The notes under the pieces are model-generated. The model searched no databases, was not told the DNA's origin, and was given only the letters and a program-made list of their open reading frames with translations. Both the position numbers and the translations under genes were made by a program. Source: Natronorubrum halalkaliphilum (lineage in GTDB: Archaea; Halobacteriota; Halobacteria; Halobacteriales; Natrialbaceae). Taken from it: a stretch of 64,000 nt of DNA. Of the stretch, positions 1 to 9,351 are shown piece by piece; the stretch's first letter is position 1; each line of letters starts with the position of its first letter. The stretch is from positions 44,900 through 108,899 of the forward strand of contig NZ_WUYX01000003.1 in assembly GCF_009834785.1 (NCBI RefSeq). Reading direction: 5' to 3'.

Positions 1-514
1 AGCCGTGAATTTTGAACCCCTGGTATCCCAGCTCGAGGCATTCCTCGGCAAAGTCTGCGTAGGCTTCGGGCGAGTCGAGGCCGCCGTTATCGTCGGCGTG
101 ATAGGTCGAGGCGTACGCGGGAATCCGCTCGCGGTAGGTCCCGAGGAGTTCGTGGATCGGCACACCAGCGTGCTTTCCGGCGAAGTCCCAGAGGGCGATG
201 TCGACCGGACCGATACCCATTCGGTCGTACTTTCGGAGGCCGCGTTTGATCTCGCTCCAGTGCCGTTCGCGCTTTAGCGGGTTCTTTCCGACGAGGTAAT
301 CCGCGTACGAGCTGATCTGGTCCGGAGCGGTTGAGGTGACGAGGACGTACTCCCCGGTGATGTCCGTATTCGTGTGAATCTTGAGTGCAAGCGTCGAACT
401 CTCGAGGGTGGAACCCGGTTCGTACATCAGATTGAATCCGTTGCCGTCGGTGCTGACGTCCTCGATCGGGTAGCTGAATTCGATGATCTCTACGCTGGTT
501 ATCTCTGGAGCCAT
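1..514 (-). CDS. Mandelate racemase/muconate lactonizing enzyme family protein, N-terminal part
   Basis: The gene runs off the left edge, so only the first 171 residues are visible. It opens MAPEITSVEIIEFSYPIED and continues with YVLVTSTAP and then GPVDIALWDFAGKHAG near residues 105-120, the typical capping-domain-to-barrel passage of the enolase superfamily, followed by YQGFKIHG at the edge where the first barrel strand begins. Family members dehydrate sugar acids or racemise/cycloisomerise carboxylates using Mg2+. The catalytic Lys and metal ligands lie beyond the window, so the substrate cannot be told. The ATG at 514 is the only good start. It points the same way as the nucleoside hydrolase upstream of it. 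Confidence 0.85.
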   Translation of the reverse strand, partial: MAPEITSVEIIEFSYPIEDVSTDGNGFNLMYEPGSTLESSTLALKIHTNTDITGEYVLVTSTAPDQISSYADYLVGKNPLKRERHWSEIKRGLRKYDRMGIGPVDIALWDFAGKHAGVPIHELLGTYRERIPAYASTYHADDNGGLDSPEAYADFAEECLELGYQGFKIHG

Positions 515-656
515 AGTAGTAGTGTTGTACTGTTCCACAAAAAGTTTGTGAGAACGAATACCGCTCGGAGACGGTCATCAACTGAACGACGAGTTCTCGC
601 CCGCCGAAGTTGACGGTAGTGCGACACAATAGGGTGTGATAGTAGTCAGAAGCGAT

Positions 657-1565
657 CTATTCCAGGCTCCACAGCGCGTCGAGAAGGATTTCACAGAACC
701 GCTCGGTATCGATCTCGACGGCGACTTCGATGTTAGCCGGCTCGTCGAGAACGCGGTGCTCATCACAGATCACGGCCCCGTGAGAGGGTCCCCCGCTCGT
801 ATCGATTTCAGCGTAGTACTCTTCGAAGGTGAGTACGTCCTCGACGATGTCGACGCCGACGGCAGCGTCGTGAATGCTGATCAGATCTCCACTAACGATC
901 TCGGACGGATAGTCGAGCCAGGAACCAATGACCTCGAGCGGAGCCCCGGCGTTCTGGAACTCCGTGATCGTGGAGGCGGGAACCGATGCGTCGTTGGTCG
1001 CATCGAGGCCGACCATCCGTGGAGCACCGTCCTGTATGACGCGACTGGCGGCCGCAGGGTCGTTGTAAAAGTTAAATTCCGCCATCGGTGTGGTGTTCCC
1101 CGACGTCATCGCTGCCCCTCCCATCTGATAGATCTCTCCTACCAGGTCCGGCAAATCGGGTTCGAGGATGAGCGCAGTGGCGAGGTTCGTCTGCGGGCCA
1201 ACGGAAGCGATCGTCAGCTCTTCACCGTACGCGTGCGCTTGTTCGATGATGAATTCCGTAGCGTGTGTCTCGATCGGTTCCGTCTCCGGTTCGGGAAGAT
1301 CACCTCGCAGTCCGTCTTCTCCGTGTACCCACTCGGCTAGTTCCAACTCGTCGACGATCGGTCGGTGGCAGCCGCGTGCAACTGGTATTTCGGTTCGATC
1401 GAAGTGCTCGAGAATCGAGAGCGCGTTTTTCGTCGTGTTGTCGACCGTCGTATTTCCGGCGACGGTCGTGACGCCGACGACGTCGACGTCGTCGCGGGCG
1501 AGCATGAACGCTAGCAGTACGGCGTCGTCACAGCCCGGATCCACATCTAGCAATACGTTCTCCAT
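657..1565 (-). CDS. Inosine/uridine-preferring nucleoside hydrolase
   Basis: Hydrolyses the N-glycosidic bond of nucleosides to base and ribose in purine/pyrimidine salvage. The 302-residue protein begins MENVLLDVDPGCDDA; the DVDPGCDDA block (residues 7-15) is the Ca2+/ribose-binding signature that normally lies just after the start in this family. The second signature, FNFYNDP, and the conserved HD pair near residue 232 (ISIHDAAVG) are present. ATGs also occur in frame at 1571 and 1574; 1565 is preferred because it puts the initiator a few residues before the signature and about 26 bases from a TATA box at 1588-1594. Length is normal for the family. Substrate specificity is not readable. Confidence 0.9.
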   Translation of the reverse strand: MENVLLDVDPGCDDAVLLAFMLARDDVDVVGVTTVAGNTTVDNTTKNALSILEHFDRTEIPVARGCHRPIVDELELAEWVHGEDGLRGDLPEPETEPIETHATEFIIEQAHAYGEELTIASVGPQTNLATALILEPDLPDLVGEIYQMGGAAMTSGNTTPMAEFNFYNDPAAASRVIQDGAPRMVGLDATNDASVPASTITEFQNAGAPLEVIGSWLDYPSEIVSGDLISIHDAAVGVDIVEDVLTFEEYYAEIDTSGGPSHGAVICDEHRVLDEPANIEVAVEIDTERFCEILLDALWSLE

Positions 1566-1587
1566 GCCCATCATTTCTTCATCCCGG

Positions 1588-1594
1588 ATTATAA
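1588..1594 (-). promoter_or_regulatory. TATA box of the nucleoside hydrolase gene
   Basis: On the minus strand the sequence reads GTTATAAT, centred about 26 bases upstream of the ATG at 1565. This is the spacing expected for a leaderless archaeal transcript, and it is the reason for choosing the innermost of three clustered ATG codons. Confidence 0.5.
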
Positions 1595-1875
1595 CATTTT
1601 TGGGAGGGTGATACAAGCATCTAATCGGTACATTGCTATCGCGGTTACGGGTATACTTCCGTCGTCGCTGTTTCGTTCGACACACGAGTTCACGTCACTT
1701 CGACTTCACCTGTTCCGCCGGGATACCACGCAGATGTTGCTACCGTCTCAGATATCGTTTTTGCTGCGCCTTTCAGCGAAATAACTGTTCGGAATTTGCA
1801 TCCGCTACTTACAGGTCGGTATTTTAAATACTGTTTTTCTGCTAATAGATCACATACGGACGTTCAACCCAAACG

Positions 1876-1883
1876 TTTTTATT
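1876..1883 (+). promoter_or_regulatory. TATA-like element of the peptide ABC transporter operon
   Basis: TTTTTATT lies 28-35 bases before the ATG at 1911 in an otherwise AT-rich stretch. It is the best candidate promoter for the binding protein and probably for the operon behind it. Confidence 0.45.
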
Positions 1884-1910
1884 CCACTAATCCAATTTAC
1901 CCGATAGTAC

Positions 1911-3692
1911 ATGAGTCAGCGTGACATGGGTGCCTCAGACACAGAACGTAATAGCCACACTCGCCGATCGTTCCTTGCCGCAGGTGGGGTTGCAGCTGCA
2001 ACGGCTCTCGCCGGCTGTGGGGGCGGCGAAGAAATCGATGATGAGGAAGAGGTCGAAGGGGATTACCTTCGAATGGCCGTCGACTCGGTCAGTTCACTGG
2101 ACCCGGTTATCATCCAACTCGACAGCGTCGGTGAGTACAACGTCTACGAACGACTCACCGAACACGTGAACGGGTCGCTTCCCGTCGAAGGCGACCTGGC
2201 CGAAGATTGGACGACCGAGGAGGACGGCCAGATCTACGAGTTCGAACTCAAGGAGGGGGTCCAGTTCCACGACGGCAGTGAGATGACTGCTGAGGACTTC
2301 GTTTACTCGTGGCGGCGGATGGCCGAGTCGCCGGATACCCGAAATGCAGACGACCTGTTCGATACGTTCGAAATCGCTCACGAGCGAGACGACGACGGCG
2401 AACTCGTACCCGACTCGCTGGCCGTCGAGGCCGTCGACGACTACACGCTCAGAGTCGAACTCGCTCGCCCGTTCTACATGACTCTCGACCAGCTGGCAAA
2501 CATCTCCTTCGCCGTCACCCCCGAGGGCGTCGTCGGCGACATCGAGGGCTACGACGGCGAGATGGACCAGAGCGAGTTCGGAACCGAGAACCCGATCGGA
2601 ACTGGACCGTTCATGTTCGAAGAGTGGGAGCAAGGGAGCTACATTTCCTTCGAACGCTTCGATGACTATCACGGCGAAGTCGCCGATATCGAGGGCATTC
2701 ACTGGTCGATCATGGACGACTCGAACGCGCGTCTCAACCGCGCCCTGAACCAGAACCTCGACGTATTCACGATGGAGCCGGCCCAGTTCGACCCCGACCT
2801 GCTCGAGATCGAAGAGACCGATGACCAAGGGCGAGAGTTCGGAACTTACGGGCCACTCGACAACGACGAGACGGTCCAGTACATGTCGTCGGAGGTTCTC
2901 ATCTCGCATTACATCGTTTTCAACACCGAGAACACCGACGAACTCGCTGCAAGACGGGCGATCGCTCACGTCATTAATCAGAACCGCCTTGCCGAAAACG
3001 AGTTCAACGACATGTACGACCCCGGCTATCACATCGTGGCTCCGTCAGCGTTCCCCGGTGGTGAGGACAACTACTGGGAGCGCGCCGAGGAGGAATACCC
3101 GTACGGGTACGACGAAGAGCAAATCGACGAGGCCCGCGACGTGATGGAAGAAGCGGGGTACGACGAGGACGACATGTACGAGATGACGCTGACGGTAATG
3201 CCCGAAAGTATCTGGCAGGACTTCGGGGAACTGCTGGCGTCGCAGGTGCAGGCCGCACACATCGATATGTCGATCGAAGAGGCGCCGTTCGCGACGATCA
3301 TTAACCGAGCTATCGAGGGAACGATGGATGCCTTTACACTCTGGGACCGAATGGATTATCCCGGCCCGGACATCTTTCACCGATTCCTCTACCCGACGCC
3401 GGACGCGCCGCAGTTTACTAGAATCTCGGGAGGTGTCGACGAGGAGTACGCTGACGCCGCCGAAGCGGCGTGGGAGCAGTATCTCGACAACCGCGGGCCG
3501 ACCGACGAGGAGGAGGAAGCCCGAAACGAGGCGTTCGAACGGATCGAGACCGAAAACTGGAATATGGTCGCCCAGCTACCGCTGTTGCACGAACGAGTTC
3601 ATCGGTTCGCCTACGACTGGGTCGATATGCCGATGCACGGCGTGATGGAGTATCAAAAGTACAACACCGTCAGTATCGGCGATCAGCCCTAA
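1911..3692 (+). CDS. ABC transporter substrate-binding lipoprotein, peptide/nickel family 5
   Basis: Extracellular solute-binding protein that captures peptides or other solutes and delivers them to the permeases encoded next. The N-terminus has a Tat signal with twin Arg at residues 18-19 (TRRSFLAAGG) and a lipobox LAGC with Cys36, so it should be exported folded and lipid-anchored. An acidic linker follows. The rest matches SBP family 5, including GDYLRMAVDS, YEFELKEGVQFHDGSEMTAEDFVYSW near residue 115 and the PIGTGPFMF block. The 593-residue length is usual. Peptide is the default substrate guess; nickel, opine or sugar uptake is possible within the same family. Confidence 0.92.
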   Translation: MSQRDMGASDTERNSHTRRSFLAAGGVAAATALAGCGGGEEIDDEEEVEGDYLRMAVDSVSSLDPVIIQLDSVGEYNVYERLTEHVNGSLPVEGDLAEDWTTEEDGQIYEFELKEGVQFHDGSEMTAEDFVYSWRRMAESPDTRNADDLFDTFEIAHERDDDGELVPDSLAVEAVDDYTLRVELARPFYMTLDQLANISFAVTPEGVVGDIEGYDGEMDQSEFGTENPIGTGPFMFEEWEQGSYISFERFDDYHGEVADIEGIHWSIMDDSNARLNRALNQNLDVFTMEPAQFDPDLLEIEETDDQGREFGTYGPLDNDETVQYMSSEVLISHYIVFNTENTDELAARRAIAHVINQNRLAENEFNDMYDPGYHIVAPSAFPGGEDNYWERAEEEYPYGYDEEQIDEARDVMEEAGYDEDDMYEMTLTVMPESIWQDFGELLASQVQAAHIDMSIEEAPFATIINRAIEGTMDAFTLWDRMDYPGPDIFHRFLYPTPDAPQFTRISGGVDEEYADAAEAAWEQYLDNRGPTDEEEEARNEAFERIETENWNMVAQLPLLHERVHRFAYDWVDMPMHGVMEYQKYNTVSIGDQP

Positions 3693-3913
3693 GCGACCGC
3701 TCTCCCCGTTAATTTGACAAAAATGAGGAATATACAACTGATACGGTATTTACCGTGGATCGGGCCCAATCAACTTCGCGGCGCCGATCCACGCACGAAC
3801 CGGGGTCCACAGTCCCGTGGAGGGGGCGATTTCCGAGGCCCGGTGCTGGTAGCGTCGAATTCGTCGTTCCTACCGTCCTCTGCCCTCGTAGCTGACCCTG
3901 TCGGGTGGAATCG

Positions 3914-4942
3914 ATGAGTCGGCTAGGCTATCTGTTACGGCGACTGCTGCTGGCGATTCCAGTCGTCGTATTCGGAACGTCGTTGACGTTTCTGATTATT
4001 CGTATGGGGCCGATCGATCCAGCCGCCGCGATTGTCGGTTCACCGGATACGCCTTCGGCTCAACAACAGTACGAACGAACGCGGGAACAGCTCGGACTCA
4101 CGAAACCGCTCTGGGAGCAGTACGTCGATTTCATGACTGATCTGCTCACGTTCAACCTCGGGCAGTCGTGGGTTCTCAGTCCCGGAACGAACACCTACGA
4201 CCTGATCCTGACGTACGCTCCACGAACGCTCTGGCTCGGCTTTTGGTCGATCCTGATCGCGATCCTGTTCGGGATTCCGCTCGGCTTCTACGCCGGGCTC
4301 AACCCCAACACGCGTATCGATTACTTCGTTTCCTTCGGGGGCATCGTCTGGCGAGCCATGCCGAACTTCTGGCTCGCGATCATCCTGCTTGCACTGTTTG
4401 CCCAGTCACAGCAGTACTTCTTCGGCTTCGACTGGAGTAATTTCGTGGTTCAATCGCCGGTGACCGGCGCCTATGAGTTCAGCGATATCACAACGAGGGA
4501 TGGGTTCATCCGCGAATTCAAGCGAGTCCTCCCGGCTGCGCTCGTTCTCGGATCGGCGTCGATGGGTAACGAGATGCGAATCGGCCGTACCGCAGTGCTC
4601 GAAACGATCAATTCGAATTACGTCGAGACGGCCAAAGCGAAGGGGCTCTCGGCGAAGAAAATCGTCTGGAAGCACGTCTTCCGAAACGCGCTTATTCCGT
4701 TGGTTCCGGTTATCACGAGCGAGGCGTTCCTCCTGATCGGTGGCGCAGTGCTTGTCGAAGTCGTCTTCGGCATCAACGGGCTTGGCTACCTGTTCTTCCA
4801 GGCGGTCATTAACGGTGACCTGCCGCTCGTTGCGTCGCTCATGTACGTGTTCATCATCGTACTCGTGGGCGTGAACATCCTGCAAGACCTGCTGTACACG
4901 ATCATCGATCCCCGTGTGGGGCTCGAGGAGGGAGGTGCATGA
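3914..4942 (+). CDS. Peptide-type ABC transporter permease, DppB-like
   Basis: Integral membrane subunit of the importer. It has an N-terminal helix (LLRRLLLAIPVVVFGTSLTFLI), the DppB family start PIDPAAAIVG, several further helices, and the cytoplasmic EAA loop NYVETAKAKGLSAKKIVWKH near residue 235 that contacts the ATPases. The ATG at 3914 is chosen over the in-frame GTG at 3905 because GGTGG lies 8-10 bases before it. The gap of 221 bases after the binding protein may allow separate expression levels. The stop overlaps the next start (ATGA), so translation with the second permease is coupled. Confidence 0.92.
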   Translation: MSRLGYLLRRLLLAIPVVVFGTSLTFLIIRMGPIDPAAAIVGSPDTPSAQQQYERTREQLGLTKPLWEQYVDFMTDLLTFNLGQSWVLSPGTNTYDLILTYAPRTLWLGFWSILIAILFGIPLGFYAGLNPNTRIDYFVSFGGIVWRAMPNFWLAIILLALFAQSQQYFFGFDWSNFVVQSPVTGAYEFSDITTRDGFIREFKRVLPAALVLGSASMGNEMRIGRTAVLETINSNYVETAKAKGLSAKKIVWKHVFRNALIPLVPVITSEAFLLIGGAVLVEVVFGINGLGYLFFQAVINGDLPLVASLMYVFIIVLVGVNILQDLLYTIIDPRVGLEEGGA

Positions 4943-6474
4943 CCGATACGAACGAGAGCAACGACACGCCGCGCGATCCCGATGAGGAACTGCACGATCC
5001 GCGAACCGGCGACGAAGGCAGGTTCGAGGATCAACCGTTACGCGAACGGATCGCGGCTAACCCTCGGCCGGCGGCAATTTGGGTAGCCGGTCTCACTCTG
5101 CTCGTCGCCCTACAGTTCGGCGCGATCGCAAATTTCGTCGTCAACACGATCCCGTGGTCGCTCCTGTTCGGCATACTCCCGTCGATCCCCGGAGCGGGCA
5201 GCGTGAGCGCGGCCGGGCAGTGGTTTGCTGACCTTCCAGCGTTGCTCACGCGCGAGACGATTCCGAACGAGGGGTACTACGTCCCCGGCGAAGGCTGGCA
5301 AGGAACGTTCCTCGGCCTCTCCCCGGCGATAGCGTGGGCGATACGCGTCGTACTCGTCTACGCGTACTCGTTTGCGTTCCTGGCGTGGGTCTGGTACGCC
5401 TACGTACTCTTTCGCCGACACTACCGGTACGCCGACTGGACGCCGCGTGACGATATCGTCGGCCGACTACGCACCCACCGCTGGGGCCAGTTCGGCATCG
5501 TGGTCGTCCTCGCCTTCCTCGTGCTCGCGTTGTTCGCACCGGCACTGGCGACGGCACCTGTCGAACAGAACATCGAAGATCCGTACTCCCACACGATCGA
5601 GTACTACGACGCTGAACTCGGCGAAGTGACCGAAACGACGGTCGGCGATGCCAACCGCGATTCCGCGTCGCGCGGCAGCAGCTCGAACGTCGGTCCCATG
5701 ACTTACGATGAGTACGATCGATTCCATCCGATCGGTACATTACCGTCCGGGGGTGACTTATTCACGTTCATGGCCTTCGGTGCGCGAATATCGCTGTTGA
5801 TCGGTCTGTTGAGTCTGGCGATTAGCGGTATTGCAGCCGCCACGTTGGCGCTGTTTGGCGCCTACTACAAGGGCAAACTCGACCTTTCGTTCGTCGTCGC
5901 GAGCGACTCGGTTCAAGCGATGCCGAGGTTGCTCTTACTGGTGTTACTATCCGTCGTGCTCGCTGATACGTGGCTCGGTGGCCTCTATAGCGGGGCGATC
6001 GTCCTCGCGTTGATCTTCGGGGCGACGGGATGGCCCGCACTCTGGCGGGCGGTTCGTGGTCCCGCGTTGCAGGTCTCCGAAAAGGAGTGGATCGACGCCG
6101 CTCGGAGCTACGGACAGGCGCCGACCGTAACCATGCGTCGGCACATGCTCCCATACATTCTGGGATACTTGCTGATCTACGCCTCGATGACGCTCGGCGG
6201 CATCATCGTCGGCGTAGCCGGACTCTCGTTCCTCGGTCTCGGCGTTGACTCGCCGACGCCCGAGTGGGGTCGTGCGATCGACGCCGGTCAGGACTACGTG
6301 ACGACCAGTTCGTGGCACATCTCGCTCATCCCCGGGATCTTCATCGTGCTGGTTGTGACGGCGTTCAACGCGCTCGGGGACGGCATCCGCGACGCGATCG
6401 ATCCACAGAGTGACGTCGGAGGCGACTCCGACGATGCTACCGACGAAGCCGCCGCAGGAGGGACAGGAGCATGA
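4939..6474 (+). CDS. Peptide-type ABC transporter permease, DppC-like, with long N-terminal extension
   Basis: Second permease of the importer. The canonical DppC part starts only near residue 175 (RWGQFGIVVVLAFLVLALFAP) and carries the EAA loop EWIDAARSYGQAPTVTMRRH. The first ~175 residues are additional: an acidic start, then two or more predicted membrane segments (AIWVAGLTLLVALQFGAIA near 45-65 and a helix near 130-155). At 511 residues it is much longer than the ~300 usual in bacteria. A large extracytoplasmic loop follows the first canonical helix. ATGA overlaps join it to both neighbours. Confidence 0.9.
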   Translation: MTDTNESNDTPRDPDEELHDPRTGDEGRFEDQPLRERIAANPRPAAIWVAGLTLLVALQFGAIANFVVNTIPWSLLFGILPSIPGAGSVSAAGQWFADLPALLTRETIPNEGYYVPGEGWQGTFLGLSPAIAWAIRVVLVYAYSFAFLAWVWYAYVLFRRHYRYADWTPRDDIVGRLRTHRWGQFGIVVVLAFLVLALFAPALATAPVEQNIEDPYSHTIEYYDAELGEVTETTVGDANRDSASRGSSSNVGPMTYDEYDRFHPIGTLPSGGDLFTFMAFGARISLLIGLLSLAISGIAAATLALFGAYYKGKLDLSFVVASDSVQAMPRLLLLVLLSVVLADTWLGGLYSGAIVLALIFGATGWPALWRAVRGPALQVSEKEWIDAARSYGQAPTVTMRRHMLPYILGYLLIYASMTLGGIIVGVAGLSFLGLGVDSPTPEWGRAIDAGQDYVTTSSWHISLIPGIFIVLVVTAFNALGDGIRDAIDPQSDVGGDSDDATDEAAAGGTGA

Positions 6475-7559
6475 GCGGCGATTCGATCGCTCCCGGGGAA
6501 CGATCGCTCCCCGACGAGGACGAAGACGAGGGCGAGGAATCGCTGCTCGAGGTCGAAGACCTCCGGACCGTGTTTTACACGGACAAGGAGGAGATCCACG
6601 CCGTCGACGGAATCGACTTCTCCATTCGCAAGGGAGAAACGCTCGGTATCGTCGGCGAGTCCGGGTCCGGAAAGAGCGTTACGGCTCGCTCGATCATGGG
6701 GCTCATCAAGTCTCCCGGACGTATCGTCGGCGGGAGTATCCGGTATCGCGGCGAGGATCTCGTCGGAAAGTCCGAAACGGAGCTCGAAGGCTATCGCGGC
6801 GGCGACATCGCGATGATCTTCCAGGACCCGATGACGAGTCTCAACCCGGTCTACACCGTTGGCAATCAGATCAAGGAAGCACTCGACCTTCACCAGGATC
6901 TCACCGGCGAGGAAGCGACCGACGAAGCCGCTAGGCTGCTCGAGTCGGTCAACATCCCCGACGCGAGACGGCGACTCAGCGAGTATCCACACGAGTTCTC
7001 CGGCGGGATGCGTCAGCGCGCGCTAATCGCGATGGCGCTCGCCTGCGATCCGGATCTGTTGATCTGTGACGAACCGACGACCGCGTTGGACGTGACGACC
7101 CAGGCCCAGATCCTCGAGCTCCTCCAAGAGATCCAGCGCGAGCGCGACCTGGCGATGCTGTTTATCACCCACGATATCGGCGTGATCGCCGAGGTCGCAG
7201 ATCGCGTAGCCGTCATGTACGCGGGCGAGATCATCGAACGGGCGGCGGTCAAACCGCTGTTTGCGGACCCGAAACACCCCTACACACAGGGGTTACTCGA
7301 AAGCATTCCGGGCCGCAATCCGGAGGCCAACCAGTTACACACGATCGACGGAGACGTACCGACGGCAACCGAACCCGCGTCGTCGTGTCGGTTTGCGCCG
7401 CGGTGTCCGGCGGCGTTCGACGAGTGTCAGAAGGTCCATCCCGCAACCGTTTCCGTCGACGACGACCACACCGTTTCCTGTCTGCTGTATCCGGAGGCGG
7501 ATTCGAAGACCGACCGACTCGCGCAGCATCGCGACACTGACGAGGTGATCGACGAATGA
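6471..7559 (+). CDS. Peptide-type ABC transporter ATPase, DppD-like
   Basis: Nucleotide-binding subunit that powers the importer. Walker A GESGSGKS is at residues 62-69, the Q-loop is MIFQDPMTSLNPVY, the signature is FSGGMRQR, Walker B is DLLICDEPTTALD, and the switch His is in FITHDIG. The C-terminal oligopeptide-transporter extension with CRFAPRCPAAFDEC is present; this Cys motif can bind an iron-sulfur cluster in some relatives. The start is fixed by the ATGA overlap with the upstream permease, and the stop overlaps the next ATPase in the same way. Confidence 0.93.
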   Translation: MSGDSIAPGERSLPDEDEDEGEESLLEVEDLRTVFYTDKEEIHAVDGIDFSIRKGETLGIVGESGSGKSVTARSIMGLIKSPGRIVGGSIRYRGEDLVGKSETELEGYRGGDIAMIFQDPMTSLNPVYTVGNQIKEALDLHQDLTGEEATDEAARLLESVNIPDARRRLSEYPHEFSGGMRQRALIAMALACDPDLLICDEPTTALDVTTQAQILELLQEIQRERDLAMLFITHDIGVIAEVADRVAVMYAGEIIERAAVKPLFADPKHPYTQGLLESIPGRNPEANQLHTIDGDVPTATEPASSCRFAPRCPAAFDECQKVHPATVSVDDDHTVSCLLYPEADSKTDRLAQHRDTDEVIDE

Positions 7560-8893
7560 GCCAACACGTCCAAGACTACGACGAAACGACGGCGAACGAA
7601 ACGGAGCCGCTCGTCTCGGTACAGAACCTCAAAACGTACTACGAAACCGGCGGCATGCTTTCGTCGGATCCGGTCAAGGCCGTCGACGGCGTGAGCTTCG
7701 ATATTCAGCGCGGCGAAACGCTCGGACTGGTCGGCGAAAGCGGGTGTGGAAAGACGACGCTGGGTCGGACGCTCGTCCGCCTCGAGACGCCAACGGACGG
7801 TGAAATCAGCTTCGACGGGACGGATATCGCGACGCTAAGCGGCGACGACCTCAAGGCCTGGCGAGAGAACGCCCAGATCGTCTTCCAGGATCCCGACTCG
7901 AGTATGAACGATCGGCTTACGATCGGGAAAATCATTCGGGAACCGCTCGACGTCTACGAGTGGAAGACGCCGCGAGAGCGACGGACGCGCGTGCGGGAGT
8001 TGCTCGATACGGTCGGGCTGCAGCCCGAACACTACTATCGGTACCCCCACCAGTTCTCGGGCGGTCAGCGCCAGCGGATCGGGATCGCGCGAGCGCTCGC
8101 GCTCAACCCCGACTTCATCGTTCTCGACGAACCGACGAGCGCGCTCGACGTCTCGGTACAGGCGAAGATCCTCAATCTGCTCGAGGAGCTTCAGGACGAG
8201 TTCGGCTTGACCTACCTACTGATCGCACACGATCTCTCGGTCGTCCGCCACGCCTGCGACCGGATCGCAGTCATGTACCTCGGCAACATCATGGAGATCG
8301 GCGATACGGAGCAACTGTTCAACGATCCCGCGAACCCGTACACGCATACGTTGTTGTCCTCGATTCCGGCTCCCGATCCGACCATCGAGCAAAACCGCAT
8401 CCCGCTTCGGGGCTCACCGCCGAGTCCGCGGGATCCGCCTTCCGGCTGTCCGTTTTCGACGCGGTGTCCGATGAAGGTCCGCCCCGACGAGTGGGACGAC
8501 CTCTCCGAAGAGCTGTGGATGCAACTCGACGTTCTCCAGGATATCCTCCGAGAGCGCGCAAAACGGGCCGGGGGACTCTCGAACCGAATTCAACGAGCGA
8601 TCGGCCTCGAAGATCCGACCGCTGACTTCGACGAGGTCCGTCGAACCGTGTTCGACGACGTCTCCGTTCCGGAGTCCGTCGCACAGCAACTCGACGAAAC
8701 GCAGACGCAACTGGCTGAGGAAGGCGAAGATGCTGCCCTCGACTATCTGCGTGAACAGTTCGGGAGCGACTGTGATTCCGTCTTCCCGGAAGAGCACGTC
8801 GTAGACGACACCGATCGAACGAGTCGCTGCCATCGCCATCGAGACGCGAACGCCGAACCGGCCGAACTCGATCGAATCCCGTCTCCAGAGTGA
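7556..8893 (+). CDS. Peptide-type ABC transporter ATPase, DppF-like
   Basis: Partner ATPase. Walker A GESGCGKT, signature FSGGQRQR, Walker B IVLDEPTSALD and switch His in IAHDLS are all intact. The 445-residue length exceeds the ~330 usual for DppF. The excess sits in the C-terminal Cys motif: after CPFSTRCP there are about 100 acidic, helix-prone residues before the closing Cys/His cluster (DRTSRCHRHRD). Such an insert inside the metal/cluster loop is unusual next to bacterial proteins. Last clear transporter gene of the operon. Confidence 0.92.
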   Translation: MSQHVQDYDETTANETEPLVSVQNLKTYYETGGMLSSDPVKAVDGVSFDIQRGETLGLVGESGCGKTTLGRTLVRLETPTDGEISFDGTDIATLSGDDLKAWRENAQIVFQDPDSSMNDRLTIGKIIREPLDVYEWKTPRERRTRVRELLDTVGLQPEHYYRYPHQFSGGQRQRIGIARALALNPDFIVLDEPTSALDVSVQAKILNLLEELQDEFGLTYLLIAHDLSVVRHACDRIAVMYLGNIMEIGDTEQLFNDPANPYTHTLLSSIPAPDPTIEQNRIPLRGSPPSPRDPPSGCPFSTRCPMKVRPDEWDDLSEELWMQLDVLQDILRERAKRAGGLSNRIQRAIGLEDPTADFDEVRRTVFDDVSVPESVAQQLDETQTQLAEEGEDAALDYLREQFGSDCDSVFPEEHVVDDTDRTSRCHRHRDANAEPAELDRIPSPE

Positions 8894-8896
8894 ACA

Positions 8897-9289
8897 ATGC
8901 GACTCGCTTTCCCCGTCCTCGATTTGGTCCTTTCGACGGCGTTCGTCGCAACCCTCATCGTCGCGGCCGTCTCGGGTGGTGTACTCGCCGGCAGCGGTAA
9001 TTTCGTCGTCGTCAAACAGATCCTCTTCGTGATCGGGTTGTTTCTGGTCGGCGTTGCCGCCGTTCAACTCCGTATGAATACCACTCTCGGTGACGAACAG
9101 GACGTCCAATACGGGGACGGGCCCGACGAGCGGTCGCGGATCCGTTCCGTTTTCGAGTCGTTGATCCCGGACGCGTGGGTCCTCCCGAGGTCTGATCGGT
9201 TCCCCGACGCCGCGAAGTGGGTCGTCATCGGCCTGTGGATCTTGCTCTTCTCGTACGTCATGGAAGCGGGCTTTGGGGTCGGCGTTTGA
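8897..9289 (+). CDS. Small membrane protein of unknown function
   Basis: A 130-residue protein with three predicted membrane helices (about residues 10-30, 38-56 and 106-126) and a charged loop between the second and third. It starts three bases after the DppF-like ATPase stop, so it probably belongs to the same transcript, and could be an accessory of the importer. I do not recognise a characterised family. Confidence 0.7.
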   Translation: MRLAFPVLDLVLSTAFVATLIVAAVSGGVLAGSGNFVVVKQILFVIGLFLVGVAAVQLRMNTTLGDEQDVQYGDGPDERSRIRSVFESLIPDAWVLPRSDRFPDAAKWVVIGLWILLFSYVMEAGFGVGV

Positions 9290-9351
9290 GAGCGGATCAA
9301 CCGGCTGCTCGAATCCAACACGCTTTTTTGCCAGCCGAGAGACTGACACGC

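Larger units (their letters stand above)
1575..1910. other. Divergent intergenic region with two promoters
   Basis: This AT-rich spacer separates the minus-strand nucleoside hydrolase from the plus-strand transporter operon. It carries a TATA-like element at each end and no convincing reading frame. A shared regulator could act on both genes, but no clear operator is visible. Confidence 0.5.

Noticed and set aside
3714..3917. A 67-codon frame in the gap between the binding protein and first permease
   Set aside because: No family features, start without promoter or ribosome-binding signal, and it overlaps the permease start out of frame.
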